NCBI GenBank assembly: GCA_019914995.1
Contig: CM034130.1
Span: 310,001-374,000 of the forward strand
Source of the DNA: Acanthochlamys bracteata
Lineage: Eukaryota; Streptophyta; Magnoliopsida; Pandanales; Velloziaceae
Reading direction: 5' to 3'
Length of the DNA: 64,000 bases
Shown piece after piece: positions 25,070 through 41,412 of this stretch. The position numbers and the translations under genes are program-made. The first letter of the stretch is position 1, and each line of letters starts with the position of its first letter. The notes under the pieces were generated by a model. It searched no databases, had not been told where the DNA came from, and saw only the letters and a program-made list of their open reading frames with translations.

Positions 25070-25787
25070 AACAAATCCAAGCCTCGCTGCTTGCCAGGAT
25101 TGATGCCCCGTGCACCCAAGTCATCAAGTTCCTCCAAACATCTGAAGCAAGTTTAAAACATTCGTTACAACGTATAGAGGATTTAAGAATTTTGTGTTTG
25201 AAAATTTTCTTTCCAGGTCAAATAGCTTGCTTTGTTCGAGGCTGACAGTGAAGATGTACAACAATGTCAGAGCGCCCACCGTCGATAGTGCTTGTTGTTT
25301 TCCTTGTATTTCTTTCAAGTCTTTCCAAGCTCAAGATAACTTTGACTTTTGAAGTTGTCAGAGTATTTTGAAACGTCTCAGCTGCACCTCTTCGCATAAT
25401 TATCAGCATGGAAGGGCATCTCACAGTCGAAGGTGGAAGAGTAATGTACAGTCTTTGATTGCTAAGGAAATACTTTCTGAAGAATATCGACAGGGACCTG
25501 CAATCGCTCTATAAAATTGCCTTTCAGTTTTCACCTTTGTTTCAGGGGACCATAGCTTTCATCAGTATTTGAAATCTCTTTTTAACTTCGGTGCATCAAT
25601 CCTGTCAAGCACTTCTGCCATTCAAGAAAACAAAATTGAGCTTAGGAAACGCAAATTCTGTTCAACTCACCAAATTTAATGCATCTCCAAATTTCCTTAT
25701 TTGAGAGTGGTAGATTATCTGGGCTTGTTCAGCTTCTTGGCTCCATCCCAAGCTAACAACTGAAAATTGGCACTTTGCCTCCATCAT
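25070..25787 (-). other. Possible exons of an unresolved or decayed gene
   Basis: Minus-strand pieces here look protein-like but do not join into one frame. MMEAKCQFSVVSLGWSQEAE starts at 25787 and runs 38 codons to a GTGAGT donor near 25674. A second piece, VLDRIDAPKLKRDFKY then stop, follows at about 25570-25617, but the obvious acceptor puts it out of frame. At 25073-25135 an acceptor precedes CLEELDDLGARGINPGKQRG and a short tail ending in a stop. They could be a short gene with unusual splicing, a pseudogene, or a long 3' UTR of the neighbouring 467-aa gene. I do not recognise the product. Confidence 0.25.
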
Positions 25788-25919
25788 CTTTTTCTAGGTC
25801 TGCTAAGACGGCAGAGCCTCCTGGTCAGCTCAAGCTTTAGTCGCTACACAATATGTGCAGTATCAGCCTACCGTGAGCTTCAGCGAGTACTTTAGCATGT
25901 AACTGTGCTCACTTTTAGC

Positions 25920-28900
25920 TCAGGTTGGGCCTTCAATATGGAATGCATAAAGGCACCTGACTCTATCAGCCACATCACCTGCAGATTCCAGCCAATGTAT
26001 TGAGCACTTGTTACTAGTACTACATAATAATCATCAGGAACCCAAAAATGACACTAATTGCAGCATGCACGCCTTCCAACAGAAAGCATTCTGGAAATAA
26101 ATCACTAATTTTCTTTACATAACTAGATAACAAAAGCATTTCAGGAATAACTCACAATCTTGATGCTCCTTTTGGGCCTCATTGCAGTCACAGAGCCTAC
26201 AAAGATATGTAAAAGAACGTTGAGGAGCAAATAATTGGCATCATCAGTATTATGACTTGGAAATTAAATCCACTCAGCACAAATCCATAATATCAAAACC
26301 TGAAGGAAGAGGACCCAACTAGCAGCCTCTCCATCTTCGACAAGTAAATTTGGAATACTGAGGACCTAGAAAAGAAAATTGTAAGCACTGGGGAGAAAGA
26401 TCCACAAGTACAATGACTATTTTCCAATGGCATAAAATAGTAAAAACCATATAAACCTTCATCTCATTTCAGTTCCTCAAAAAAAGACGGAAGTGAGTCA
26501 AAATGTGTAATAGGTCCTGAAAGATACTCGAGCCTAAACATACTCCATCCAGGATCAAAGGCCCTCATACTAAGTCTAGGAAAATCCAATCCTAGCTTCT
26601 CTTTCAGCAAATTGGTGGAGCCTTATTAATAGTTTGCATATACCTGAGCGCTCTGCTAATTTACAAGGTGATCCTGCTATCATCGATATTGCAATATGCC
26701 CAAAGAACTTTTTACTAAATGAAGGAGAAAGGATTTCAATGATAAAATGGTGCTACATCATAGCTTGCCATTGTCCAGCATGATTATTATCCCACTGCCA
26801 ACTATAACTGTTTTCTGCTGTCTGATCAAGACCTTAAAAACTTGTTTCTGCTACACCTACTATATAACCTTCTTCAAGAAAAGTTAAATGTACCAAATGC
26901 TGTCAATGAGAAGGAGTGAGATAAGCCATTATTAAGAATATCTAGAAAAAGTAACACAACTGACATGTCATACTACAGGACTAACAAAGTATGATTATAT
27001 TGTTTTAAGAAAAAGAATAATGATGGAATGGTAACACAATGGTAAAACAAACATTACCATGAGGGAAGTGCTGCAGCTGCAAGAACTGGATGTATACCCC
27101 ATAATTTTTGAGGATGGATTTCAAATAACTGTGTGAAATACTCCAGGACATCTATTTCCTGTTCGTAAATTTGAAAGTATACTAAATAAACTAATAAGTG
27201 CCATTAATATTCGAAGACTGAGATATATAAGGACAAGCTCATTTAACTAACTTTAAATGTATATAAATTACAGTAAGAAAGAGACCAAGAAGAGAATTTT
27301 TAATGCATCAACAACACAACAACCACATTTCACTGAGAAAAGAAAGTGGTGGCTTGAGTAAAAATAGCATAAAATCCAAGCAATACGCATTCAGATAATC
27401 TTTTTAAAAATATACTTCTCGGTTGAGCTGCATGAGAAAATATTGTGGCTATCAAACATTAGGGAAAAGTAATTCTAAAAAACTAAAAAAAGAACAGCAA
27501 AACTAGAGAAAGATTATTTGTGAAAACATAGTCTGTTTTATTACCTATAACCTTGAAGCACATTTCAAATGGTTGCATCTACCACTAAGTTGCCTTTATG
27601 CCTATTGATTCACCGGAACCATGTCTTTCTAATGTTGTAGATGCATGCTAGTTAATCTTGAAATAACCTATGCCGGTTGCTGAACTATTATAAAGCAACT
27701 TGAAAGAGAACCAAGGTCTCTCTGTTTCACCTTAAGAGTAGTAGCTTCTTTATCAGAACCTTGGCACCTAGATCTTTCTTGAAGCAGCTTCTGTATGTCA
27801 TACAATTGTTCAGCTACAGGAACAAGATTGTTTGCATGTGACATAAAATGTTCGACCAAAAAGTTCCATCTTCTGGAAATAAAGGCAAATAGCAACATTT
27901 CCTATTGAATCATGGGTTAAATTAGTCAGAATCCACATGTTGTAGGCCAAGTTGTAAGGAAAAACAAATAAACAACTAACTATGACGAAAAGAAGGGAAA
28001 AACAACAAAAAACAAAAAATAAAATCTACCATAATCTCAAGCAGACTACTGCTATGCACATCACTTGAAGCTTGCAACCGCTCAAAGACTCGAGTCCACT
28101 GAACTTTAGGGGCACTGAGGATCATGCTTGCACCAGATAGCAATCTCATAGTTTTCTTGTCCAGTAGATATGCAATACATCTCGATCTCCATTGATCGCA
28201 GAAAAATATCTCTGTCACTTCATTCCTGTTTACAGTTGTCAATTAAAAATTGCATCACTATTCAAGTAAAGGTAGTGCAGCAAAATTAGGTAGTATACTT
28301 CAGTGAGAATAGAAGAGAAGAGAACGGCTATGTTCAGTGATGCATATATAAGTTCAGCAGCTGGATAGTGCATCACATATTAACTGACAGCAAACTCCAT
28401 CCAGTTTGCTTATAGAAGAAAAACATCTAAAGGTCCAACATTTAACAATAAGTTTACTGCAGTACAACTTGTGAGTTAGGAAAACAACCATAAATTATAT
28501 CAAATCCTTCAAATAAATAGCTCACTTACTTGGAAGGATTTCTCAGGCATTTCTCCTCCAGTATTCTAAGTGAATTCATCCTTGTCAAAGTCTTGGAAAG
28601 AACACACTTTGCTTTCTCAACGGAAGATAAACATGTAAAACAAGACTGCCTCCGAAGGAGTTCTTGGATGATATTGCAAGAAATGCTGGGACCTACAGAT
28701 TCGCTAGTCTCAACATCAAAGCCATCTGCGAGAGGTATGGTGCTTCCCACCTTGCTATATACATCAAAATTCCTAGAGTCAAACAAGGAAGCACTATAAT
28801 CATCAGATCCCTTCTTAAGGTTTAGAGTTAGTGATTCTATTTGCAGCATCAGCCCATCAATGTACATTTTCAGTCCATTGTTATGAACTTTAAGGTTATT

Positions 28901-29715
28901 AATATCTGCTCTAATGGCTGCCATTGCAAGAGCAGTAAATTGAACTTCTTCTATTGGGTCTGTCTTAAGTAAGAGCTCCAACATCATTTCCTTTGCTTTC
29001 AATAATCTTTCTGAAGACAGATTCCCTAGACCCTAGGTAAAAGGACCAACAGAGTCAGTTATCATGAACACACATCTATCCAGTAAAAACAAAAAATTGA
29101 TATAATGCACAACTCAGCTAGATGTCAGTACATGAGGAATTAATGAACTGGAATATAAATGGTCAAGAGCTTCATCCAACTCTGCAACTGAATTTCCGCA
29201 CTCAGCAGAGTTACATAGCCTTTTCAACACCTGCTTCAAAACATTCCAACCAAACTTCAGAAAAGAGCAAACTTTTTCCAGAACAACAAAAACCAAATAT
29301 AGTAAACAAACTTATATGAAGAACATCAAATCAATTTTCCACATATATATGATTTATGAAAAAGCTGGCAGTATCAAATGTTCGGCGTTCACTATAATCC
29401 GAAATTGAAGTTGGGAGTTCATTGCAAGCAACATAAACAAAATGTGAATATAAAATTCTCGATTAAATTTGACCAAAACATATGCCAAAGTTCAAGAAAA
29501 ATATATAAAAACAAGAATCAACAAGAGATTTAAGATACATTAATTACATCTTCAAAGAAGATTCCCCACCGAACAGCTTTCTCGATACTGTCAGAATCCC
29601 AAATCGCCCGACGCCCCGAAGATTGATAACCCGAAGCCAAAATCAACATATCTACAAAAGCTTTGATCAAAGAAACCAAATCTTCTAGTGAAATTTCCGG
29701 GTAATTCCATCCCAT
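25920..29715 (-). CDS. Unidentified plant protein, 467 aa, nine exons
   Basis: Not recognised. Exons on the minus strand: 29548-29715, 29132-29230, 28530-29032, 28225-28030, 27901-27731, 27158-27058, 26365-26300, 26196-26156 and 25978-25920. All splice in frame to a stop and give 467 residues. The protein is mainly helical with no signal peptide or membrane segment. Features: SLIKAFVDMLILASGYQSSG near the start; a Leu-rich region at about 90-170 with LKMYIDGLMLQIESLTLNLK, possibly coiled coil; a Trp-containing block ISRRWNFLVEHFMSHANNLV; and a C-terminus rich in Cys, RLCDCNEAQKEHQDCD then RVRCLYAFHI. The general shape resembles plant meiotic double-strand-break accessory proteins (DFO, PRD2/MPS1), but I cannot confirm any match. 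The promoter is shared with uL14. Confidence 0.7.
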
Positions 29716-29759
29716 CTCTGATATTCCCCCGAAAACTTTTCAGCAGCTCTGTTTCCTTT

Positions 29760-30074
29760 TCTCGGAGAAGATAGAAACAAGAAAATTAACGCGCGCCAAA
29801 TTTCAGCGACACTTTGTTGGGTCGGCCTGTTAGCCGGCAATGTTTGGGCTTTAATGATAGCGTGCGTAAAAACTGGGCCTGCTAGCTTAAGTTACTGAAG
29901 ATTTCCTCGGCCGCCACAGCGAGAACAATTTGTAAACGAAATCTAAGGAAGGGTATTTTAGTCCTTTATGTAAAATTAGATTAAACCCTAGGTTTATCTC
30001 TAGCCTATAAATACGCAGGTCCTCCGCTGGATGAATTCCCTCGCCGCGTTTTTAGTTTTCACTCGTCGGCGAAG
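29760..30074. promoter_or_regulatory. Divergent promoter of the 467-aa gene and uL14, with telo-box and TATA
   Basis: About 360 bp separate the two start codons. GGGCCT at about 29875 is a site II-like motif. AAACCCTA at 29983-29990 is a telo-box, and TATAAATA at 30006-30013 fits a TATA box 60-70 bases upstream of the uL14 ATG. The combination is characteristic of plant ribosomal-protein promoters. Confidence 0.65.
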
Positions 30075-33399
<3,325 letters not shown>

Positions 33400-33736
33400 G
33401 TCAAGCTATGCTGCAACTGGAGTTAAATTTTTGAAATTTCTTGGAAACAACTCATGTTCTTCACATAGAGAAGTGAATCTATGATGAACTTTATAATGTG
33501 CAAACTTGTAAGGCGTTGTAACTCGGTTGTAAAATCTTTATGTTTTGTCGTGGTTCAAATTTCAATATACTTAAAACGATGTTATGTGCCATATGTTGCT
33601 GGTTTTTTTGTTTGAATCTTGCAATCATGTATAATCTCAACTTTAGTTTGTGGCCCGGCGATTTATTAGTTAAGCAGGTATGTTGCCTTATTAATTCTGT
33701 AGATAGACAGCTTCTATCATCAGTCGCAAATCAGTA

Positions 33737-35615
33737 ATGCTGATAATCTCTTCTTCTTCTGTACTCTGTACTCCCAATCCAAGGCTAAGAATTCCCAGCC
33801 TCTCTAATCGTCGCCGGCGATCAGCAACAAGAAAAATAACCACCAACATGTCAACTGCTAACGCCGTTACAGATCCGTTAACTTCTCTCGGACGTCTTCT
33901 GTGGGGCAGTTCCCTCCCTCCATCTCCACTAATCTCTACCGTCCGTTTCACCTGGTCTGCCATGTGGCAAATCATGATGCGCCAGCTCGCTCCTTCTTCT
34001 TCCACCGGCTCCTATTCCCGTCCTACCAGCTCCTTCCCTTCCGTTCCTCTCCGTTACTTCAATTTTGATAACAATCTAATTGATAAAAAACTTCATCTCT
34101 ACGTTTCGTTCCCATGCCCGTGGGCCCACCGCGTTCTGATAACTCGCGCGTTACTGAATCTCGAAGATTTCCTTCCGGTCTCCATCGCCATTCCCGGTTC
34201 AGACGGACCTTGGGAGTTTAAACCGTACCAAACCGGAACTGAACCGGGAATAGATCGGGCTGAAGGAAGGAGAACACTGAGAGAGGTTTATAAGATGAGA
34301 AAGAAAGGGTTTGATGGAAGAGCAACGGTGCCGATGCTGTGGGACACAGTGGAGAAGGATGTTGTTTGTAATGAGAGTTATGAGATTGTCAAGTTTTTCA
34401 ATGAGATTGGGAAGTGGAGTGGGTCAGAGATCGACTTGGTTCCGGAGAATTTAACTGGTGAAATTGAGAAGTGGAATCGGATTATTTATCCTGCTGTCAA
34501 TAATGGAGTGTACAGGTTTGTGATTTCTGCTTTCTTTCGTTGAGTTTTGCAATCATTTTAAATGCTGGTTATTGATTACTTGCGCTTCTAGTTATGTTTG
34601 TGTTAGTTAGTTCAATTGCCAACATTAACAATGCAGCGCAATGAAATCATACAGCTTATACAATGTATTACAGGTCTGCCTAGCTACCTAAACGATACTG
34701 CCTTGCTCAGTATTTCTGTTAATAATAACTTCAATTTGTAGAATGGTAGAAACTGGAGCTCACAATATCAAGTTGTCTTATTAGAACTCCTCTTTACTTG
34801 TTAGTAATGTCCTTTTGGATCGTTTCAAATTTGTGAGATGTGGTTAAAGCATAGTTCCTTCCTACAACAACTGCGCATTAGCTAGCACAATGTTGTGGAT
34901 TGTTTGGTACTGAAGTTTGCTTATGTTTTTTTTATACACACATATTGTAGATGCGGGTTTGCGCAAAGTCAAGAGGCTTATGACAGGGCTGTAGAAGAAC
35001 TGTTTTCAGCTCTGGACAAGATTGAAAATCATCTTTCTGCCTCCCGCTACTTGTGTGGTGATGTTCTGACTATAGCTGATGTCTGCCTCTTTACCACCTT
35101 GATCCGTTTTGATCTTGTGTACAATGGTCTCTTTAAATGTGCCAAGAAGAAGTTGGTTGAGTATATAAACCTCCATGGCTATACTCGTGAGTTTTATCAG
35201 GTACATGACTATCCTTTGACTTCTTTCACTATTCTTACAAGTGCTGTTAATGGAGAGAGAGATATATATCTATAGGAACCATTAAGACATAAGTTCTCAA
35301 GTAACACATTTGACTATAATTGCTCCTGAAGCAATGTTGGTTTTAAGTGTAATAGCAAATTTCTGATGATCATCGTTGGAGAGGCTATGATACAACTGCA
35401 ATAAGTTGTCATAAGTTGCATTACTTTATCTGTAAGTACAGATGCCAAAAGTTGCTGAAACTTGCAATTTCGAGGCCATTTTGAATGGATACTATGGAAC
35501 TTTATTTCCATTAAATCCTGGAGCCATACGACCTGTCATGCCTTCTGTCTGTACACATGAATTTCTTTCGCAACCACATAACAGAGAAATTTTATCTCTG
35601 ACATCACTTTCCTGA
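33737..35615 (+). CDS. Glutathionyl-hydroquinone reductase-type glutathione S-transferase
   Basis: Thioredoxin-fold enzyme of the Omega-like/Xi GST class (ECM4/YqjG type), whose members reduce glutathionyl-hydroquinones. Exons 33737-34515, 34951-35200 and 35442-35615 give 400 residues. The active site is SFPCPWAHR with Cys127 as the likely catalytic cysteine. [29 protein letters not shown] (cis-Pro loop) and [13 protein letters not shown] follow in the N-terminal fold. The C-terminal helical domain has [20 protein letters not shown] and [13 protein letters not shown]. The 37 residues before a second methionine (33848) are Ser/Arg-rich and almost without acids, so they may form a plastid transit peptide. 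Starting at 33848 is the alternative. No upstream TATA was recognised. Confidence 0.92.
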
Positions 35616-37087
35616 AAGGCCGAGCGGATTGGACTTATCTTTTTTGGTAAGATAAGTCAAATATTCTCAGTTGTTTACTCAGATTCCTTAATATGCTTAC
35701 CAGCGTGTCCATCTAAAGTTTGTTCCTATATGTGATTGCAGATTATAAGTGTGTCTAGTTACTGCTATGCTCTCGACACAACAAAATGTATTGGGAGGAA
35801 TATATGGTATATATGTACCCTTCTGAAGAATGCATGTCTGCATTCTATACTATTTTGCAAGTTGATTCTCCTCTTGGTGGTGAGGGCAATGTTGATTGAA
35901 CGTCTCAATGTGCATTTTGTTGAATGACATAGGTATGCAACAGCAAGGCTGGTAGACTTATGTTGCTAGTATTTGTCTACATCCAGAAATAGGTTTCAAA
36001 TACTGCATGGCTCTGGTACGGAGCAGAATATAACTCAGGTAAGGCATAGAAGATGATGCTTGTTACTTCTGCATGATAATGCAAATTTGAAGAAGGATAG
36101 CGTTGGAGAAGGGAACTACAAGGAATTCTCTGTTTGTACGGAAATATTTTTTTTTTATCACCATCAAGATTGTATAAATTTCTGGAACATTCTATAATTT
36201 CTAGTAGTACCCAGTTTTGACATCTGACTTAGATTGAGATTGTTGTCCGCTGATTTTATGTATTAAAAATGGCTGTCAACTTGATTCATACTCATTTTCT
36301 CATCTTCACCTCTACGGTGGTTGCACGAGTGAAGTGAGAAATGTGTAATTGATATTCCTAGATATTGCCATATGTATATGCTTGTATAAAATTTCACGAT
36401 ACAGGATGTGTTCTGTAATTCAACAAGCGTTTATGCAATTCGTTGCCACGATATGATCATCTTACTGATTCAAACACTGTGTGACAACTTGATTAGATAT
36501 TTGTTTATGTTAGTTCTTCGACTAACCTAGCTAGTTGTAAGTGTTGAATTTTCATAAATGCAAACTAAAAGGAGTTTGAAAGCCTGTGATTCACAAGTTA
36601 GTTTACCAAAGACTTCAAGCACGACTCCTTTAAAGTAGAATGAAAAGGAGGCTTGAACTTTAGCCTGGTACCATAAACCAAGCAACCAATATTCCATCAA
36701 GAAACTGCAGTTTGAAATAGAGAAAGCTCCAGATTTGCATGCCTTGATGCTAACATGCATGATCTATAGATCGTAGATAAAATAACAAAAAGAGCAATAA
36801 CCTCAACACTTCTGTTACATGTTTCTGCTATGTACAGACAAAAAAACATGGCATTGAAGCTCGTTTCATACATATAATTATCTGGAGTCTAGACTCTTGC
36901 TGTCAACAACACAAAAGGACATTCCTGTTAGACCAAAAAATTACCTGCAGAAGTGAATGTCCAAGTAATTAAGATTTATCTACGAACTGCAGCGCAGATA
37001 ACAAGCACTTCAAGATAATATCGGCCACATAAAAAATGTTATCCCCTCAAGGTACCTTGTTTAAGTAGCGCCAACAGGCATCAGAAC
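35616..37087. other. 3' flanks of convergent GST and SUVR genes
   Basis: 1.47 kb between the two stop codons. It contains 3' UTR sequence and scattered short open frames without recognisable motifs. No repeat or RNA gene was found. Confidence 0.5.
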
Positions 37088-40000
37088 TCACCTCCGAACC
37101 GCCTTTGATCTACTTTCTGAAAACCATAGAAAAAAGGTACACCATTATCAGCATAAAATTTTTCAAAAGGAAATGTGCAAGACAAGTAGGATTCAATTAC
37201 GAAAATAATGAAGAGTTGCCAGTTTTGTTCTTTATAAGAACAAAAATATCTATGACTTTCCCATGTCCTGATCGGTCTTAGTAATAAGTAAAGGAAACAA
37301 TAAGACACAAATGATAAAAAAATCAATTATTTCTATCAGAAGCTTCAGTAACGAAATTCCGCATTTAGCATTACCAATACAAGAATAAACAGTAAGCCAA
37401 GTGTACTCACTTGTTCTCTTGACATCCCGACAATATTTGCTTTGGCACCGGCATCGAAATTCTTTTACAGCATGAGCATCATTGTCAAAGTTGATACCAT
37501 AGTCCTGCACATATGTAAGTAAACGTCCTATAATATAACCATCAAGGTTAGCTATAAAGAGGCATTTATCGAGTCCTAACTTTCTTGTGAAACTTCTAGC
37601 GCTTCGAAGTTTTGCCTACCCTGAGGCCAGATTAGGTCCTTATTTTATTGAACTAGGGTTTCCATAGCTCAAAAACAAGTGCAACAGCATCAACAACAAT
37701 ACAATGGATGTAAATTCCAATATCTCCAATAAAATGGTCAATGAAGAATGATCTAAACTAGATGCTCCACTTACATAGGTAAACTTTGATGTAAAAACAG
37801 ATGAACCCCTGATCTAACCAAAAGAACTACTAAAATTACATAGGTATTAGTATCAATAGCATCTACTGAATGACCTGATTAATTCACAAGGTGGCGAACA
37901 GACTAAAAAAGAAGGGAGAAAAGCCAATCATTCAAGAATGGGATGTTACTATGAATATAACTTACCCATGTCAACTCTTCAAACGCTTCAATCTTTCTGG
38001 AAGTAAAGAACGCAAGCTGCATTCACAAAATTCAATGTCATAAAAGTTGGAGAACTGATCACCCCCACATGAGTAGACCTCAATAGAACAGGTAATAATG
38101 ATGGCATACATGATAATAATGACGATCAGGAGTCTCAATTTCCACGGGAATCTCAATCATGTTAGCATCATAACACCTGAGCAGTCAGAGTATACAAAGT
38201 ATTACATTAAAACAGATAAATCCATCCAACAGAAAATCCAGATTGCCAAAATAAATCCATCCAATGGAAAAGCCAGATTGCCAAACTAGTAAGAACATGT
38301 GTTACTACTAGAAAGAACTTATTAGTAAATATTCAGGTTCCTGAAGCAAAGCATGAAAATTCACCACAATACTAAGGGAAAACGGCTGCAGGAACACTTG
38401 TACAATTAGCACCATCATGTAACCCAAAAAGTATAATAAACAAATAAAAATTTTCTTTTAACGAGAATAAAGAAAAATCTTTTACCTGTGATTTACAAAT
38501 CTAGCAACATTCCCATAAAATGTTGCATCTAAACAAAGGGCTTCTTCATCTTTTAGAACTCCTTCGAAGCTCCAGGCAGTATCTAAGAGCACATGGTAAG
38601 TATGTTTTGATCTTCCAATTGCTTTGGTTGTTCTATCATAAAGCTCATTGATTGTCAGCACCTCCCCTACGTATTCGCATACAAAGCAGCCCCTTGGCAA
38701 TTCCTCAAGAGTGCGGAGACCCCAACCTTTTCCTTCAGAGGTGTAGAAAACCTGGAACAAAATTTTCACCAAACATAGAGGATGATAAGAAATGTCTTCG
38801 TTACAGTTCAAGATACAATCAACTTCGCAATACAATTAAATGAAGCATGAGTTTGCCTGTCAATTGACCTGTACATTCCGTGCTATGCCGCGCTGAACAA
38901 CACGATTACCACACTGTTTATTGCATCCACATTTACTCCAGCACTCCTTAATAAACTTTCTGATTGGGTGTCCCTTGCAGGGAACAGAATTTGCATCATT
39001 GTTTGATCTTTCCAGGGGACAATCTTTACAGTAAAAACAATCTTTCTCTGGATTGTTATAGAGATATATGCATTGATCCAAAAACTCCTTTCTAACAACA
39101 CCATCTTCAGTATAAGCATACTCGCCCCCAGTCTCCCTAGCACAAGCACAAGGAATAGGTGCTGCTAAACAATTTCCAAAACAGTCTGCACAACAATCTT
39201 CATCACCAATTCGAGCCAGTGACAAGTTCATGTATGCATTTTGGTGAACATTATTGTTGGGTATATAAAAGAAAGAAGGAGGATACTTCTCATCATTTAC
39301 ATCATTCACTAGAGTGATTCTAATCCTTTCTTCCCCTTTTGATATGTCATTAACATCATGAAGAGGTTTAAAACTGCTAAGAGCAAGTTGGTTTTCTGGT
39401 TCCACAATTAATTCTTCTCCTTTAGTTGTTTGGTTGGATGGGTCGGCATGGTTCCCATTTCTAGCTGATAACCCATGATGTTGTGACGAAGTCATCTTAA
39501 GACAATCGGTTGAAATACATGAGGTACTCCCACCAACAGCACCATTTGCCCTTGCTTTCTTAAGAGAGTCCAACAAAGGAACTACATTCACAGAGTTCTC
39601 CTCTTCTCTATGGGTTGACTCCTTTCCTAATTCTAAAGCAGATTGGCAGATTTCTTTCATGACATTCATCAGAGAAAAAGAAGGGTTGAAAATCTTGTAG
39701 GATCTAAGACATTTATCCTCCACAATTTTAAAGATATTCTCAAGACTAGGCAAGTGGAAATCAGACCTATCGGAGCTGCACGTTAACGAAATTTTCACCT
39801 CCCCGTGAGCTGAGGATGCTATCTCTACATTACTTGAGACAGTATCTTCAACCCGTGCAAGCTCGCTGTTAACTCCATTATTGCTTGGAGCATCCACTTG
39901 ATCTTCAATTGCTTTTCTTCTACTGGGAAGACCGGATACATTCCCCACATGAACAGATGCATTCCCTGCTGGGCCATTAGCTTGACTGGTTGGACCTATA

Positions 40001-41412
40001 TGATCATGGAGGCATTATTGAACTGATTAGAGATAAAGCAGATGAGCTTAACATGCAAAACAAAAAATAGATATAGACGAAAGAAATTTCAAGTCCAACG
40101 GCATGTAGTTTCTAGCATGTCAACCTTAGTATACTCATCATTCTAGAAAGTTTATGCAAGGCCCTCTCGCATGAGCATATATAAAGAACATCCACTGCCA
40201 CACCTTGAGACAATACTAACTATATAGCTATATTTGACATGCCGTAGATGGTTTATTAAGTGTAATCAGCCACTATATGAAGGATCAACATGCGGTGGCC
40301 TTTCCAATTATGTATTTGCCATCATGTCAGTTTGTAGGCTAGACATATCTTACTTCACCTGCTGACTGGTATTTCAAATAAATAGTTATTAGTTTTCTAT
40401 TTTTGGAGACTAGCAAAATAGAACATTTCTCGAAACTTTACCCATCACGTACTGGTTGACACTATTTAATTCAATGTAGGGTATTTCTCATTCAACACAG
40501 CCTCTTGTCAGTCTCAAAATGCAATAAATACAATGAACAGAAATGTAAGTAAGATTCTGCACAAGTATACCGTTGCTGATAGGCAAAGCAGGGTGAGAGG
40601 GAGCGATCATTGCAAGAGGAACCTCAAAGTTTGGTAACTCAATGCTATTGAATCTTTCATCTTTGGATATAAATGCTGCAAGGATGATTTGCGAGTGTCA
40701 GTTCTAGGTGAAGTCATCACTGAGAACAAGCAATTGGCTAATGAGAAGTAATATAACCAACCTCCCGCATCATATGTTGGACTTCTCTCACTTTTGCATG
40801 TTTGAGATGCAACGGGTCGATCCTTTGGTTGTCCCAGAATCCTCACACCTTCTCCAGAACAATGTCCAGATGGTGCAGATGTAGGTGCTTTCTCTTTAAC
40901 TGAACTTTTGGGTGATGCAGTTATAATGCCTTTTCCTTTTCTATCAGGCTGAGGGGAAATTGATCCTATTCTTCCTTGTGATTGATCGCTATAAGGTGAG
41001 ATACCTGGTTCTATTTTTGGCACCTTGACCAAAGAACCAGCATTGGAAACTGCAGTTGGTGTTACAGTAGAACTTCCTTGCACAGTTTGCTTTTGTTTCT
41101 TTTTGCATGGTCCGACTGAATCATCTGGAGACAATTCATTCCTCTCCGTGAACTCCTCCTGAAAACATTTGAAAGGTTAGAAAAAATGTACCTACAGAAT
41201 GAGCATCGACTAACAGCTATAAACACCTGAGCTTCAAAGATAGAATCTGCAAGTGCTTGGTAATTATCGGCCTCTATAAGTTCCCAGTTGTTATCATACA
41301 CTTTAAGAAGCTTTTTCAATACCGGTGCCACAGTTTGCTTAGGTATTCCTAATAAATCTTTCATAGCTTTCACGGCTTTAGTTGCCCTGTCTCTATCAAG
41401 TTTAGGTGCCAT
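37088..41412 (-). CDS. SUVR1/2-like SET-domain protein
   Basis: Chromatin protein of the plant SU(VAR)3-9-related class acting on histone H3 or in RNA-directed silencing. Minus-strand exons: 41227-41412, 40762-41158, 40571-40675, 38869-39995, 38486-38751, 38110-38176, 37966-38016, 37411-37504, 37088-37116; 773 residues. Residues 1-62 form the WIYLD domain (ATKAVKAMKDLLGIPKQTVA). A Ser/Pro/Lys-rich linker follows. The pre-SET domain is marked by DCCADCFGNCLAAPIPCACA and CWSKCGCNKQCGNRVVQRG. The SET domain has EGKGWGLRTLEELPRG, CEYVGEVLT, GNVARFVNHRCYDAN and LTWDYG, then post-SET FRCRCQSKYCR. The length suits SUVR1/SUVR2 better than the shorter SUVR4. The active-site motif reads NHRC where canonical enzymes have NHSC. 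The 5' UTR holds at least one intron (donor near 42257). Confidence 0.93.

Noticed and set aside
26156..26365. Alternative protein-like readings of exons 7 and 8 of the 467-aa gene (VLSIPNLLVEDGEAASW and SVTAMRPKRSIK)
   Set aside because: Their phases do not connect to each other or to exon 6, whereas the chosen frame joins four exons without a stop.
33691..34005. 104-codon minus-strand open frame
   Set aside because: Antisense of the GST first exon.
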